A DNA stretch of 64,000 nucleotides from a virus, in IMG/VR virus record IMGVR_UViG_3300027899_000012, positions 26,243 to 90,242 of that record; one strand, written 5' to 3'. Both the position numbers and the translations under genes were made by a program. A model generated the notes under the pieces. The model saw nothing but the letters and a program-made list of their open reading frames with translations, was not told the origin of the DNA and made no database searches. Below are positions 48,264 to 57,124 of this stretch, piece by piece (position 1 is the stretch's first letter; each line of letters opens with the position of its first letter).

Positions 48264-48658
48264 ACCGCCGCGCGTCCCGAGCTTCCGAAGCCAACGGCCG
48301 ACGGCTCATGAAGAAGGGCTGGTCCGACTGGGAATTGATGCCGCAGCCGGATCTTCGCAAGTATCCCTCGCTCGATCGAGTCACCGCAGTTTGGAAGAAC
48401 AACATGTACATCGTGCAGGTGTTCGTCGAAGCCGACTGCGAGTGGGGGCCCATCGAGCGACTGCTGGTGCGCCGCAACGACGGCTCGAAGGTCCGGGACT
48501 GGGCCGACCTGCAGCGCATCAAGAACGAGATCGCCGGGCCTGATCGCGTTGCCGTGGAAGTATTCCCGGCCGTGGCCGCGCTCGTGGATTCCGCGGACGT
48601 GTACCACCTGTGGGTTCTGCCCGAGGGCTTTCAGCTGCCATTCTGGCTCGAAAAGTGA
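48260..48658 (+). CDS. DUF7694-like protein
   Basis: 132 residues, ATG 48260 (ATGA overlap). WKNNMYIVQVFVEADCEWGP, LLVRRNDGSKVRDWADLQRI, then DVYHLWVLPEGFQLPFWL match the DUF7694 layout. Relative of the gene at 30488. Function unknown. Confidence 0.78.
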   Translation: MNRRASRASEANGRRLMKKGWSDWELMPQPDLRKYPSLDRVTAVWKNNMYIVQVFVEADCEWGPIERLLVRRNDGSKVRDWADLQRIKNEIAGPDRVAVEVFPAVAALVDSADVYHLWVLPEGFQLPFWLEK

Positions 48659-48665
48659 GGACACT

Positions 48666-48962
48666 GTGAACGACTATCAAATGCACTCGAAGGCAGAGAC
48701 GCTCGCGGAAGCTCTCTCCGGCATGAGCCGGGACGGCCAGATTGCCGTGCTCGTCGAGGCCATGAAGCTCGCCGCAGCCGACGAGCGGAAAGCGTGCATC
48801 CGCTCCCTGCAGGAATGCGTCCAGTGCACCGCGAGGCAGCACGACGTTGTGAAGTGCTGCGTGACCGTGCTGGAAATGCGAGAGCATACGAACGTCCCCG
48901 CGCCGGTGTGCGTCCGCCAGTTCCGAAGGGATCGCAAGCTCAGGGCGAGGGCTCGGCGGTGA
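48666..48962 (+). CDS. Small hypothetical protein, GTG start
   Basis: 98 residues from GTG 48666 with AGGA upstream. Helical; RSLQECVQCTARQHDVVKCC has several Cys. Unknown. Confidence 0.72.
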   Translation: MNDYQMHSKAETLAEALSGMSRDGQIAVLVEAMKLAAADERKACIRSLQECVQCTARQHDVVKCCVTVLEMREHTNVPAPVCVRQFRRDRKLRARARR

Positions 48963-49423
48963 GCTTGGTCGTCTACACCGCCCGCATAGGCTCCTACCTT
49001 GGACCCGACGTGCTCGACATCACCCGCTCGACTGCTCACAACGTCGGCGAGGTCATGCACCGCGAGGTGCCCGGCGCCATCTTCGCGCCCAGCTGGTCGA
49101 TTCTCAACCGGTGCGACCGCTCGAAGGACGCCGCCGACCGAGAGCACGCGTACGGCCGGCTGCAGCGCTGGGATCACATGCACCAGGCCGCGTGGGAGCA
49201 GTACTGCAAGGACTACACGGCGGAGATGCGAAGCTCGTACCGCGTGAATCGCGCCGGATGGGACGCTCTCCTGAAGCGAGACGTGGTGACGTTGGTGTGC
49301 TTCTGCGTGAATCCCGCCTTCTGCCACCGGACTCTGCTCGCGGGCATGCTCGGCAAGCTCGGCGCGGAGGTTCGCGGGGAACGAGAGAGCCCGCAGCGAA
49401 AGCTGCCGGGATTGGAGGGCTGA
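48959..49423 (+). CDS. DUF488-family protein
   Basis: 154 residues from GTG 48959 (GTGA overlap). VVYTARIGSYLGPDVLDITR, FAPSWSILN and VCFCVNPAFCHRTLLAGML match DUF488, a small family with a conserved Cys/His-Arg site that may act in nucleotide or metal chemistry. Confidence 0.83.
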   Translation: MSLVVYTARIGSYLGPDVLDITRSTAHNVGEVMHREVPGAIFAPSWSILNRCDRSKDAADREHAYGRLQRWDHMHQAAWEQYCKDYTAEMRSSYRVNRAGWDALLKRDVVTLVCFCVNPAFCHRTLLAGMLGKLGAEVRGERESPQRKLPGLEG

Positions 49424-49759
49424 ATGCCACCGAATGAGCAAATCACGATGACGTTCGACGAGTGGGTCGCCAAGGGAACGAGCCTGTTCGGGCCCGATCG
49501 GAACACGTGGAAGTTCGTCTGTCCGGTCTGCGGCCACGTCGCGACGCCCGCCGACTGGGCCGCCGTGGGGGCAGGGGACGGCGAGGTGGCGTTCTCCTGC
49601 GTCGGTCGGCGCATCGAGGGGTCCAGGAAGGCCTTCGAGCAAGGGGGCAAGGGGCCGTGCTCCTACGCGGGCGGCGGGCTGTTCCGGCTCAACCCCGTGC
49701 ATGTCAAGACTCCCGACGGCCAGGAGCACGACGTGTTCGACTTTGCGGAGGCACCATGA
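49424..49759 (+). CDS. VVA0879-like phage protein
   Basis: 111 residues, ATG 49424. FVCPVCGHVATPADW, FSCVGRRI and CSYAGGGLFRLNPVHV recall the VVA0879 family (zinc-ribbon, unknown role). Match by eye. Confidence 0.72.
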   Translation: MPPNEQITMTFDEWVAKGTSLFGPDRNTWKFVCPVCGHVATPADWAAVGAGDGEVAFSCVGRRIEGSRKAFEQGGKGPCSYAGGGLFRLNPVHVKTPDGQEHDVFDFAEAP

Positions 49760-50769
49760 CGATCGAGTACACCACGGCCAGCTGGAACACCCTGGTGGGT
49801 TGCGAGGCGCACTCCGTCGGGTGTCACTCGTGTTACGCCGCGCGCGAGGCAGGCACGCGTCTGGCGCACATCCCGGCCTACGCCGGACTGACGATCAAGC
49901 GGGCCGACGGGGGCTTCGCCTTCAACGGCACGGTGCGCTTCCTGGAGGACCGGCTCGACCAGCCTCTTCGCAAGACCAAGCCCCAGCGATACTTCGTGTG
50001 CTCGACCAGCGACATGTTCTTCGAGGGCGTCAAGGATGAGTGGCGCGACAAGATCATGGCCGTGATGCTGCTGTCCCCGTGGCACACGTATTTACTGTGC
50101 ACAAAGCGGCCCGAGAAGGCGTACGAGTACCTGACGGCGCCGGACCTGTACGAACGCGTGCTCTACCAGGCTGCCCCGATCCGAGCGGCGAGGCCTGGGC
50201 TGTGCAGCGTCGGCGTTTCGGACCCGACCAAGGGACCGTTCCAGCCGTGGATCTGGTGGGGCACGAGCGCTGAGCGGCCGAAGGAATTCAAGGAGCGCAT
50301 CGGATGGCTCCGCCGGCTACCGGTCGCGCGCCGGTGGCTGAGCCTGTCTCCGCTGCTGGAGGAGATCCCGCTCGATGGAGAGCTGCAGGGCTGGGGCAGC
50401 GAGTCGCAAGACACGGGCAACCTCGCGCAGATCGACTTCGCTGTGCTCGAAGGCGAATCGGGACCGAACGCCCGGCGGTGCGATTGCGGCTGGTTGCGGA
50501 GGATGATTGCATCCTGCAAGGCACAGGGGACGGTCGCATACCTGAAGCAGCTGGGAGAACACTCCACGGACGTGGAGACGCCGAATACGCACACCGGAGA
50601 ATGCTCCGTCGGCGAAAGCCACGTCGGCCGGCGAGGGCATGCAGCTCGCGCCGAAGAGTGCTGGCCCACGGACCTGCGCGGCAACAAGCAGCTGCCTGCG
50701 TTCTGGCAGCCAGACGTAGCAACCCAGCTGCACTTCCCCACGATGGCGCGCAAGAGGAAGGAAAAGTGA
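49756..50769 (+). CDS. DUF5131 / phage Gp37-Gp68-like protein
   Basis: 337 residues, ATG 49756 (ATGA overlap). WNTLVGCEAHSVGCHSCYAA, VCSTSDMFFE, LLCTKRPEK, WWGTSAE and LEGESGPNARRCDCGWLR are the hallmarks of the family, which has radical-SAM-like cysteine spacing (CxxxxxxCxxC). Function in phage biology is unsettled. Confidence 0.87.
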   Translation: MTIEYTTASWNTLVGCEAHSVGCHSCYAAREAGTRLAHIPAYAGLTIKRADGGFAFNGTVRFLEDRLDQPLRKTKPQRYFVCSTSDMFFEGVKDEWRDKIMAVMLLSPWHTYLLCTKRPEKAYEYLTAPDLYERVLYQAAPIRAARPGLCSVGVSDPTKGPFQPWIWWGTSAERPKEFKERIGWLRRLPVARRWLSLSPLLEEIPLDGELQGWGSESQDTGNLAQIDFAVLEGESGPNARRCDCGWLRRMIASCKAQGTVAYLKQLGEHSTDVETPNTHTGECSVGESHVGRRGHAARAEECWPTDLRGNKQLPAFWQPDVATQLHFPTMARKRKEK

Positions 50770-51203
50770 GCACGATGGATGAAAAGATCACGCTTGAAAT
50801 CAGCCGCGAGGATCTCACCAAGGCAATCGCGCAGGTGCTGGTCGAACGCAGCCAGGGGGCCGACCGCCTGCAGGCGATCGAAAGCCAGCAGGTGTCACGG
50901 CACATCCGAGACCTGCTCGCGGACCTGAACATGAAAGACCGGGTCTGGAGGTTGGCGGACGAAGCCCTCAGCGCGGCGGTGAAGGAGAAGGCGGCCCCGG
51001 CCCTCGCCGGCATCCAGAACCTGATCGATGGTTATTTCCTGCCCACCGGCCCCTCTCGCGCCTCGCGCGCTGAGTTCGCGGTCGCGGACGCAGTCAGCGG
51101 CACGGTGAGGCAGATGCTCATCGACAAGCGCAAGACGATCACGAAGATGGTCGAGGATATCGCCGATCGCCTGGTGGTGGGGCCGCCCAAGGACGGGAAG
51201 TAG
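50766..51203 (+). CDS. Hypothetical helical protein
   Basis: 145 residues from GTG 50766 (GTGA overlap). Begins VSTMDEKITLEISREDLTKA; mostly helical. Last gene of the long rightward string. Unknown. Confidence 0.76.
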   Translation: MSTMDEKITLEISREDLTKAIAQVLVERSQGADRLQAIESQQVSRHIRDLLADLNMKDRVWRLADEALSAAVKEKAAPALAGIQNLIDGYFLPTGPSRASRAEFAVADAVSGTVRQMLIDKRKTITKMVEDIADRLVVGPPKDGK

Positions 51204-51386
51204 GCGCCGGACGGAGGCTGGAGGGGGGGGATCAACACGCGCACCGCCCGGCGTTGAGGTTCAGACTACGCCCCCTCATGGTCCCCCACAAGGGGGCGCC
51301 CTTTGACGCTTCCTGGCCCCGCAAAGGCCTTCCGGCCCCGGACGCTCCCCTGCACGCCCCAGAACCCCAGCCCCTACAAGGGGCAG

Positions 51387-51415
51387 TTGTGGCCCGCGGC
51401 GAGCCAGGCGACAAT
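51387..51415 (+). promoter_or_regulatory. Leaderless-type promoter
   Basis: TTGTGG, 17-base spacer, GACAAT, six bases, ATG 51422. Confidence 0.6.
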
Positions 51416-51421
51416 GCTGGC

Positions 51422-51637
51422 ATGCGAGACGTTGAAGCCACGGGCGTCCCAGGCACCCTGAACCCGGAATCCGAGCAGGCCCTTCGCTCGGCCGGCTGCG
51501 TGGTCGAGCGAGACGGCGACCGAACCCGCATCGTCTGGCCCAAGGGGACGGTACTGGACTCGTTCACGAACGAGTATCGGTTGCCGTCGGGCAGGTTCTT
51601 TCACGTGCGGGGGTCAACCATCACAACCCGGGGCTGA
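51422..51637 (+). CDS. Small hypothetical protein, leaderless
   Basis: 71 residues, MRDVEATGVPGTLNPESEQA at ATG 51422. Small alpha/beta protein. Unknown. Heads the transcript that includes the acetyltransferase. Confidence 0.72.
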   Translation: MRDVEATGVPGTLNPESEQALRSAGCVVERDGDRTRIVWPKGTVLDSFTNEYRLPSGRFFHVRGSTITTRG

Positions 51638-51638
51638 C

Positions 51639-52160
51639 ATGTCGAATTCGATTGGCCGGCACACCTATCACGGCTCCAACCCACTTCAGACGTGGAGAGC
51701 GCACGAAGAAATCCGCATCGGCAACTTCTGCTCGATCGCGGAGGGCGTTCTGATCTGTGCCGGCGGGCGCCACCACACGCAGTTCGCTTCCACGTTCCCG
51801 CTTGAAGCCATCCTGCTGGCTCGCCACGAGAGCGAGCGCAACTACCAGACCACCAGGCCGACCGAGATCGGCAGCGACGTGTGGATCGGAGCGCGCGCCA
51901 TCATCGTAGGCGGCGTGCACGTCGGCCACGGTGCCGTCATCGGAGCGGGCTCGGTCGTCTTCAGCAGGGTGCCGCCGTACGCCGTCGTCGCGGGCAACCC
52001 CGCCGAGGTGCTCTTCTACAGATTCGACCGGGAAAAGGTCAAACGACTTCTCAAGATCGCGTGGTGGGACTGGAGCGATGACGTGATCAAGGAACGCATC
52101 GAGTGGTTCTACAAACCGATCGCTGAGTTCATCGAGAAGTTCGATCCCGTCACGCCTTGA
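51639..52160 (+). CDS. Left-handed beta-helix acetyltransferase (CatB/Vat-like)
   Basis: 173 residues, MSNSIGRHTYHGSNPLQTWR. Hexapeptide repeats: IGNFCSIAEGVLICAGGRHH, IGSDVWIGARAIIVGGVHVG, HGAVIGAGSVVFSRV and VVAGNPAEVLFYRF. The paired His and C-terminal WWDW match xenobiotic/sugar O-acetyltransferases using acetyl-CoA. Likely acts on a sugar, given the glycosyltransferase neighbours. Confidence 0.88.
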   Translation: MSNSIGRHTYHGSNPLQTWRAHEEIRIGNFCSIAEGVLICAGGRHHTQFASTFPLEAILLARHESERNYQTTRPTEIGSDVWIGARAIIVGGVHVGHGAVIGAGSVVFSRVPPYAVVAGNPAEVLFYRFDREKVKRLLKIAWWDWSDDVIKERIEWFYKPIAEFIEKFDPVTP

Positions 52161-52713
52161 AGGCAACGGCGAGCACTCCCGCCTGTCGGAAGCCCGAAAG
52201 AGCCGCGCACTCTGCGATCGCGTTGCCCCCGCTCCGGTCCACGTCGTGTTGAGCCCACACCCCACCCGGTCGAAGCGCTGGCAGCCATTCTTGCATGTCG
52301 CGCTTGACCGACTCGTAGTCGTGGCTGGCGTCGTGGAAGATCAAGTCCACCTCGCCGGGCTCGAACAGCCGCGCCGCCCTCAGAACCGAGCAGCGGATCG
52401 GGTGCACGTATTCGAGAACCCCTTCGCGGCGCATGTTCTCCAAGAAAACTCCCATGAACCCAGGCGCTCCGCGATGCTTTTCGTCCGCGAAGATTTCCTT
52501 GGGAGACACCTCCGGCGTCACCCGCCACAGATCGACCGTATAGACCTCGAACTCGCGTTCTCTCGCGATCGCTCCCAGCAAAGCAGTTGACCTGCCCGCA
52601 TACGCTCCAAGCTCGACCACGGTTCCTCCAGGCCGAACATTGGTTCTCACGACGCTTGCCAGCAGCGCGCCTTCTTCGGTACTGAACCACCCTTCAACAT
52701 CATGCCAGGCCAT
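52150..52713 (-). CDS. Class I SAM-dependent methyltransferase
   Basis: 187 residues, MAWHDVEGWFSTEEGALLAS at ATG 52713. Motif I VVELGAYAGRSTALL, motif II VYTVDLW, then DLIFHDASHDYESVKRDMQE resembles the MTase_24/cephalosporin-hydroxylase-like group acting on sugars. Overlaps the acetyltransferase end by 11 bases (convergent). Confidence 0.83.
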   Translation of the reverse strand: MAWHDVEGWFSTEEGALLASVVRTNVRPGGTVVELGAYAGRSTALLGAIAREREFEVYTVDLWRVTPEVSPKEIFADEKHRGAPGFMGVFLENMRREGVLEYVHPIRCSVLRAARLFEPGEVDLIFHDASHDYESVKRDMQEWLPALRPGGVWAQHDVDRSGGNAIAECAALSGFRQAGVLAVAFKA

Positions 52714-52721
52714 GCTCTCTC

Positions 52722-53423
52722 CTACGGCTGAAAGTACTGGGTTGCGAGCGGTCGATTCGCGGCGAAGGTGGACACGTCGCCAACGTGCTGAATCAGGCAC
52801 GGATGACACGCCAGCAGGGGCGTTCGGGTGTATCGGCAGAACGCCTTGACCGCGTAGTCGCCAAACCAGTCGAAGCGAATGCTTTCGATAGATGACGCCC
52901 TGGCCCGCCGGAGCATCTGCCCGAATTCTCCAGCCACGGACGCGGGAAAAGCCAACCCCTGCGCTCCGTAGAATATCTCGGGGTTTCTCCAACGAGTGAG
53001 TTGCACCCCACAAGGCGTGTCCTGATAGTTTGAAAAATCTGATGGCTGGTAGAAGTAAATCAGCGAGAGCACCCAACGCTTCGCGTACGACAAGTCGGCC
53101 GCCTGCACCAGGTGCGAGAGCTTTTCCACCCAGTCGGTCGTAAAGCGAACATCGTCCTCGAACACGCAGCCCCAGCCGTCAGGCGCCTGCGCAACCCAGT
53201 CGATCGCGCGCATGAAGTTGTACGTGCCCACTGCAGCCTGGCCCTTCACGAACGCCAGTTCGTCCGGGGTGCGAGTGAGAACCTGGACGCCCGCGGGAAC
53301 GGGCGGCGGCTCGATCGAGTCCGAGAAGACCAGCACGTCCTTGGCCTGCAGAACGCCGCTGAGCGTTGCCGACAGGTAGTCCACGCCTCCCGGCCTCGGA
53401 GCGGTGATGACGGCCGCTCTCAC
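52722..53423 (-). CDS. GT-A-like glycosyltransferase
   Basis: 233 residues, MRAAVITAPRPGGVDYLSAT at ATG 53423. VFEDDVRF is the likely metal-binding DxD region, and PCLIQHVGDVS lies near the end. Tandem paralogue of the next gene; both probably modify glycans of the virion or host surface. Confidence 0.8.
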   Translation of the reverse strand: MRAAVITAPRPGGVDYLSATLSGVLQAKDVLVFSDSIEPPPVPAGVQVLTRTPDELAFVKGQAAVGTYNFMRAIDWVAQAPDGWGCVFEDDVRFTTDWVEKLSHLVQAADLSYAKRWVLSLIYFYQPSDFSNYQDTPCGVQLTRWRNPEIFYGAQGLAFPASVAGEFGQMLRRARASSIESIRFDWFGDYAVKAFCRYTRTPLLACHPCLIQHVGDVSTFAANRPLATQYFQP

Positions 53424-54166
53424 TTGCGGCTCGCCTGGTCAAAGTGAAGGCACATGCGCCCGGGCCTGACTGTCTCCCACTCGTAGAGCGACGAGACATC
53501 TCCCACGTGCTGAATCAGGCACGGGTTGGGAGCGTAGATGCCGTAGCGGTGCTCGACCGCGCACATTCTCCAGATGCCCTCGTCCATCATCCACCATCGG
53601 CGCTCGGGCGCCGGCAGCGTGAACTTCAACTCGAACAGGTCCGCGAAGCCTCGGGCCGTGGAAGCGAGCATCATGTAGCCCTGCGATCCCCACAGCGGTC
53701 CCTGCTCGTTCCACTTCATGATCTGCCCATCGCAGCCTTCAACCGCGTCAAAGTGCCCCTCGTGCGGGTAGAAGTGCTGCAAAGTGAGAAGCCACGGCTG
53801 TTTTCGTTCGACCAGGCGGCGGCAAATCGCCAGCCCCCGCGACTGCCAGTCTCCCGCAAACTTCACGTCGTCCTCAAGAACACACACGAACTCGCTGTTG
53901 TTGGCCGCCCACCGGAGCGCTCTTTGCAGGTTGAGTGTTCCGAACAGTTCCTCGGTACGGATCCGATCCAGTCGATCCTGATCGGAACACTCGACGTGGT
54001 TGAGCCACGGGGGCAATCCTTCGGGCAACACCAGCGAGTCGCTGAAAACGCCGCAAGGCCTTCCTGCGGCGCCAGGGTCTTGCTCGGCCATGTCCTTGAG
54101 CGTGGATGGAAGGTAGCTGGCGCCTTTGCGAGGGCAGGTGATGACGGCCGTCTTAAGCTCTTGCAT
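53420..54166 (-). CDS. GT-A-like glycosyltransferase, tandem paralogue
   Basis: 248 residues, MQELKTAVITCPRKGASYLP at ATG 54166. VLEDDVKF at about 95-102 and PCLIQHVGDVS (identical to the neighbour) near 215-225. WWMMDEGIW may form the acceptor site. Stop overlaps the downstream start as ATGA. Confidence 0.8.
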   Translation of the reverse strand: MQELKTAVITCPRKGASYLPSTLKDMAEQDPGAAGRPCGVFSDSLVLPEGLPPWLNHVECSDQDRLDRIRTEELFGTLNLQRALRWAANNSEFVCVLEDDVKFAGDWQSRGLAICRRLVERKQPWLLTLQHFYPHEGHFDAVEGCDGQIMKWNEQGPLWGSQGYMMLASTARGFADLFELKFTLPAPERRWWMMDEGIWRMCAVEHRYGIYAPNPCLIQHVGDVSSLYEWETVRPGRMCLHFDQASRK

Positions 54167-54383
54167 CGGGTTCGGCTCCAGGTTGGATCACGGCGATGCG
54201 CTCGGGCAATTCCTTGTCCGCCCACACGCAACCGTTGTGGATGTGCATCAGCTGAAGTCGGTGTGTCTGCCGTCGCACCAGGAAGCTGCCGCATCGGGGG
54301 CACCGGGGGGCGTCTTGTGGCGGAGCTAGCCTTTCACGCAGAGCCCGCGCGAAGCGGTCGAGGCAGGCGGGAAGCGAGATCAT
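54153..54383 (-). CDS. Small zinc-ribbon protein
   Basis: 76 residues from ATG 54383 (MISLPACLDRFARALRERLA), seven bases after TAGGAT; ATG 54392 is alternative. CPRCGSFLVRRQ and HNGC may bind zinc. Overlaps the glycosyltransferase by 14 bases. Confidence 0.7.
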   Translation of the reverse strand: MISLPACLDRFARALRERLAPPQDAPRCPRCGSFLVRRQTHRLQLMHIHNGCVWADKELPERIAVIQPGAEPDARA

Positions 54384-54429
54384 GGCCGCCATCCTACCAC
54401 TGCCCTCCGAACGTCGGCAGCCCGGCCGC

Positions 54430-55191
54430 TCACGGCTCTCGGACGAAGCGATGGCACTGGATGAACGAGTACTCGGGGCACGATCGGCCGATTTCGTTGA
54501 GCCACACGTTCACTTCCTCGTCATTGTCCGTGATCGACCGGATCTTGTCTCCCAGCTCTTGTTCCATCGACCAGTACGGCGCCAGGTGCACACCGCAGGC
54601 CTTGTCATGGCGGAATCCGTGCTTTCGGACAGCGTCGATCAGTTCCGTGTAGCCGAACTCGTGAATGTGATCGTTCGAGCAGTACGGCGCTTCTCTTTTG
54701 AATTTTCGACTCATCCGGCAGTGCAGGCTGTCTCGGTTGGGCGTCGTTAGAACAAACCAGCCCCCGGGCTTGAGCACGCTCGCCACAACCCGCAGGCCCT
54801 GCTCGGCGTTGGTCCAGTGCTCGATTGATTCTTGAGCTACGACGAGATCGAACGGTCCGTCGTACCACGACGCCTGGGCAAGTACTTCGATGGCGCTTGC
54901 CTCGAAGTGACCGGTGGGAAAGTTGTGGCGTGCGCGCTCGATAGCGACCGGGCTGATGTCGATCCCGATCACGTTCCGGTGCGGGAAGAAAGCCGTGATG
55001 CCTCCCTCGCCGCACCCGATATCAAGAATGCGAGCGGTCGGATCCTGAGCGAAGGGAGTGGACAGGTGCAGGCTGGTTGCTCTGATCTGGTTGCCTCGGA
55101 TCGCATCGAAAACGAGCGCCGACTGGTACGCCTTGCCGCTGGCGTACAGAACGTCCATTTCCGATCGCACTTCATCGACTGTCTTCGTCAT
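54430..55191 (-). CDS. Class I SAM-dependent methyltransferase
   Basis: 253 residues, MTKTVDEVRSEMDVLYASGK at ATG 55191. RILDIGCGEGGITAFFP (motif I), VIGIDISPVAIERAR, DLVVAQESIEHW and LKPGGWFVLTTPN (post I) are clear. Resembles UbiG/Methyltransf_11-type enzymes acting on small molecules or sugars. Confidence 0.88.
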   Translation of the reverse strand: MTKTVDEVRSEMDVLYASGKAYQSALVFDAIRGNQIRATSLHLSTPFAQDPTARILDIGCGEGGITAFFPHRNVIGIDISPVAIERARHNFPTGHFEASAIEVLAQASWYDGPFDLVVAQESIEHWTNAEQGLRVVASVLKPGGWFVLTTPNRDSLHCRMSRKFKREAPYCSNDHIHEFGYTELIDAVRKHGFRHDKACGVHLAPYWSMEQELGDKIRSITDNDEEVNVWLNEIGRSCPEYSFIQCHRFVREP

Positions 55192-55222
55192 CGTGCGCGA
55201 GCGTAGCACGAAATTGCGACCA

Positions 55223-55252
55223 TTGACATCCCATGCGTAGCACAAGCATATT
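55223..55252 (+). promoter_or_regulatory. Leaderless-type promoter
   Basis: TTGACA, 18-base spacer, CATATT, six bases, ATG 55259. Confidence 0.68.
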
Positions 55253-55258
55253 TCGGTC

Positions 55259-56140
55259 ATGCAACCTCGCGTCGTGTGGGTCGCCCAGGCTCCGCTGCTT
55301 CTCAACCGGCTGTGCCGGTCCCGATCGTGGAACATGCAGGTGGCTTGCCTACAGGACGCCGACGGGCTCGCCGAAATGGCGCAGATGCACGCGCCGAAGT
55401 GGGATGGAAGCCCCAAGGGGGTCGTCGCCGCCTTCGCGTGCGCTCCCGACCACGTTCGATGGGTGCAGCAGCACCTGCCCGAAGCCAAGCTCGTGATCGT
55501 GGCGCACCAGGGTTACGCGCAGAAGCTCCCTCCGGCCCCTCACACCACGGCCGTCGTCGCATTCAGCAGCCGCTGCGCGTTCTTCGTATCCTCGCAGATC
55601 GTCCAGCAGGTGAGTGTCCTAACGCCCGCCTACGAGCCGATGCCTGCCTGGTCGTGGGCACCCGGCAAGCTCTGGACAATGATGTCTCGGCCCAAGACCC
55701 GAGAGCACATTTCCTTTGCCGCTCTGGATGATGCGCGCAGGATCGCGACCACGCGGATTGATATCTACGGCCAGGATCAGCCCGCCGGCTTTCTTTCGTC
55801 CGAAGTCAAAACGAAGCTACTTTCCTCATGCAGCGCGTACTTTGAAGCCCTGCCACCACGCGCAGGCTTCGGCCTCGCGGAGCACGAGGCTATGTCCGCT
55901 GGATGCCCGGTCGTTGGAGCGGCGTGGGGCGACATCTACACGCGCCTTTCGTGCCAGAAGGCCTTCGCGGACTACGGCAACATCTACGGGCTCGCTGCGC
56001 TCGCAGACCGTGCCGCCAAGGACAAGCAGTGGGCCGAGGAACGGTCTGCCGAACAGCTTCAGTACATCCGGGACTGCTTCTCTCAGGAGCGCATGGACGA
56101 GAGCGTGGAGCGAGCGATGGCGCACATCACGGCTGGGTAG
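55259..56140 (+). CDS. GT-B-type glycosyltransferase
   Basis: 293 residues, MQPRVVWVAQAPLLLNRLCR at ATG 55259. GFGLAEHEAMSAGCPVVGAA near the C-terminus is the glycosyltransferase family 4-like sugar-nucleotide motif. The N-terminal half is short for a full GT-B enzyme. Likely part of the glycan-modification island. Confidence 0.78.
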   Translation: MQPRVVWVAQAPLLLNRLCRSRSWNMQVACLQDADGLAEMAQMHAPKWDGSPKGVVAAFACAPDHVRWVQQHLPEAKLVIVAHQGYAQKLPPAPHTTAVVAFSSRCAFFVSSQIVQQVSVLTPAYEPMPAWSWAPGKLWTMMSRPKTREHISFAALDDARRIATTRIDIYGQDQPAGFLSSEVKTKLLSSCSAYFEALPPRAGFGLAEHEAMSAGCPVVGAAWGDIYTRLSCQKAFADYGNIYGLAALADRAAKDKQWAEERSAEQLQYIRDCFSQERMDESVERAMAHITAG

Positions 56141-56681
56141 AAGGCTTTCGATCGAACACGTACTGGGGGACAGGGAAGCAGGACATGACGCCCTTCCACA
56201 GCGCCGGCTCGCAGGCCTTCACGTCGGCGAGGATGTAGAGCCGCGCGTACGTCCCGGCGACCTTGAGCCAGGCCTTGACGCACTCGTCGCGAAGAGCATC
56301 GAAGCGCTTGTCGGGCGGGTTGTCGATCACGAACGTAGCTTCGTGGATGCGGAGGTACAGAGCCTGCAGCGTCTCGTTCACCGACGGAGCCCGCGAATCA
56401 ATCAGGGGCCCCCGAGCCAACCATCCCACAACCCGGCAGCTGGCGAAGACGTGCCCGAACGGCGCGCTGTGCCGAAAAGGGCTGCTCATTGGCGGCATCA
56501 GCCCCGCCTTCGACAGCGTTGCCGCGATCTCCGCGTTGTTGCCGCCCTGCGTCTGGTTGGTCTGCGTCGAGCAGTGGAGACCGAACAGCTTGTCGGCGAA
56601 CGCGTGCGTCTTGCCGATCACGCCGCAGCCGTTGTGCAGCAGGGCCAGAGCGATCGGAGCGCGGACGCTGATTGTTCTCAT
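56127..56681 (-). CDS. ASCH/PUA-like protein (tentative)
   Basis: 184 residues, MRTISVRAPIALALLHNGCG at ATG 56681 (ATGA overlap). The N-terminus resembles the ASCH start (x-L-S-I-R-x-P-x-A-x-x-L-x-x-G). The C-terminal helical region contains VNETLQALYLRIHEATFVID. Overlaps the convergent glycosyltransferase by 14 bases. Confidence 0.68.
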   Translation of the reverse strand: MRTISVRAPIALALLHNGCGVIGKTHAFADKLFGLHCSTQTNQTQGGNNAEIAATLSKAGLMPPMSSPFRHSAPFGHVFASCRVVGWLARGPLIDSRAPSVNETLQALYLRIHEATFVIDNPPDKRFDALRDECVKAWLKVAGTYARLYILADVKACEPALWKGVMSCFPVPQYVFDRKPSTQP

Positions 56682-57082
56682 CGAGTCTCGGGCCCGTCGT
56701 ACTCGCCGGGGAAACCTTCGTCAGCGCCTCCCGCACCTGCTTCGTCCTTCGGCTTGGTGCCGGCTGGCCGAACGCGATCCGGCCGGAAGTTGTGCATCGT
56801 GTACTTCTTGCCGTCGATCTCCTGCTGGTACGACTGGATGGTACCGTACACGCCGACGGCTGTGCCCTTCTTGCACCACGTCAGGTTCTTGCTTTCAGCG
56901 CTCTTGCCGAAGAGGGCGAAGCGCATCCAAGTCGCGCGCTCGATCCAGTTTCCGTCGGCGTCCTGTTCGGGCGTGTTGACCACAACGGAAATGCTGGCTC
57001 TCGCCCTTCCGTTGGGAAGTTTGTCGAGCTTCACGTCCTCGGAGCACGTTCCCAGAACCTGAAATGTTGCGAAGCCTTGCAT
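56678..57082 (-). CDS. ssb: Single-stranded DNA-binding protein
   Basis: 134 residues from ATG 57082; ATG 57124 lies at the promoter's -10 edge and would translate the leader hairpin. OB-fold pattern: GFATFQVLGTCSEDVKL, GRARASISVVVN, RATWMRFALFGKSAES, KKGTAVGVYGTIQSY. The tail is short and lacks a clear DDxPF tip. It would coat replication or recombination single strands with the RecT system. Confidence 0.87.
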   Translation of the reverse strand: MQGFATFQVLGTCSEDVKLDKLPNGRARASISVVVNTPEQDADGNWIERATWMRFALFGKSAESKNLTWCKKGTAVGVYGTIQSYQQEIDGKKYTMHNFRPDRVRPAGTKPKDEAGAGGADEGFPGEYDGPETR

Positions 57083-57087
57083 GCGAT

Positions 57088-57109
57088 GATCTCCCGGCCC
57101 CGGGAGATC
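57088..57109 (-). promoter_or_regulatory. ssb leader hairpin
   Basis: Perfect 10-pair stem GATCTCCCGG/CCGGGAGATC with a two-base loop, five bases before ATG 57082, where a ribosome binding site would be. It occupies most of the predicted 36-nt leader, and may permit autoregulation by SSB. Confidence 0.65.
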
Positions 57110-57124
57110 CGGAAGCCTTCGCAT

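Noticed and set aside
51204-51421. Possible terminator CCCCC-ACAA-GGGGG around 51284
   Set aside because: Stem is only five pairs with no T-run; too weak to call although the site after the long operon would suit a terminator.
53444-54652. 402-codon plus-strand frame
   Set aside because: Antisense to the glycosyltransferase and methyltransferase genes that have clear motifs.
55716-57062. 448-codon plus-strand frame
   Set aside because: Out of frame with the GT-B glycosyltransferase and antisense to ssb.
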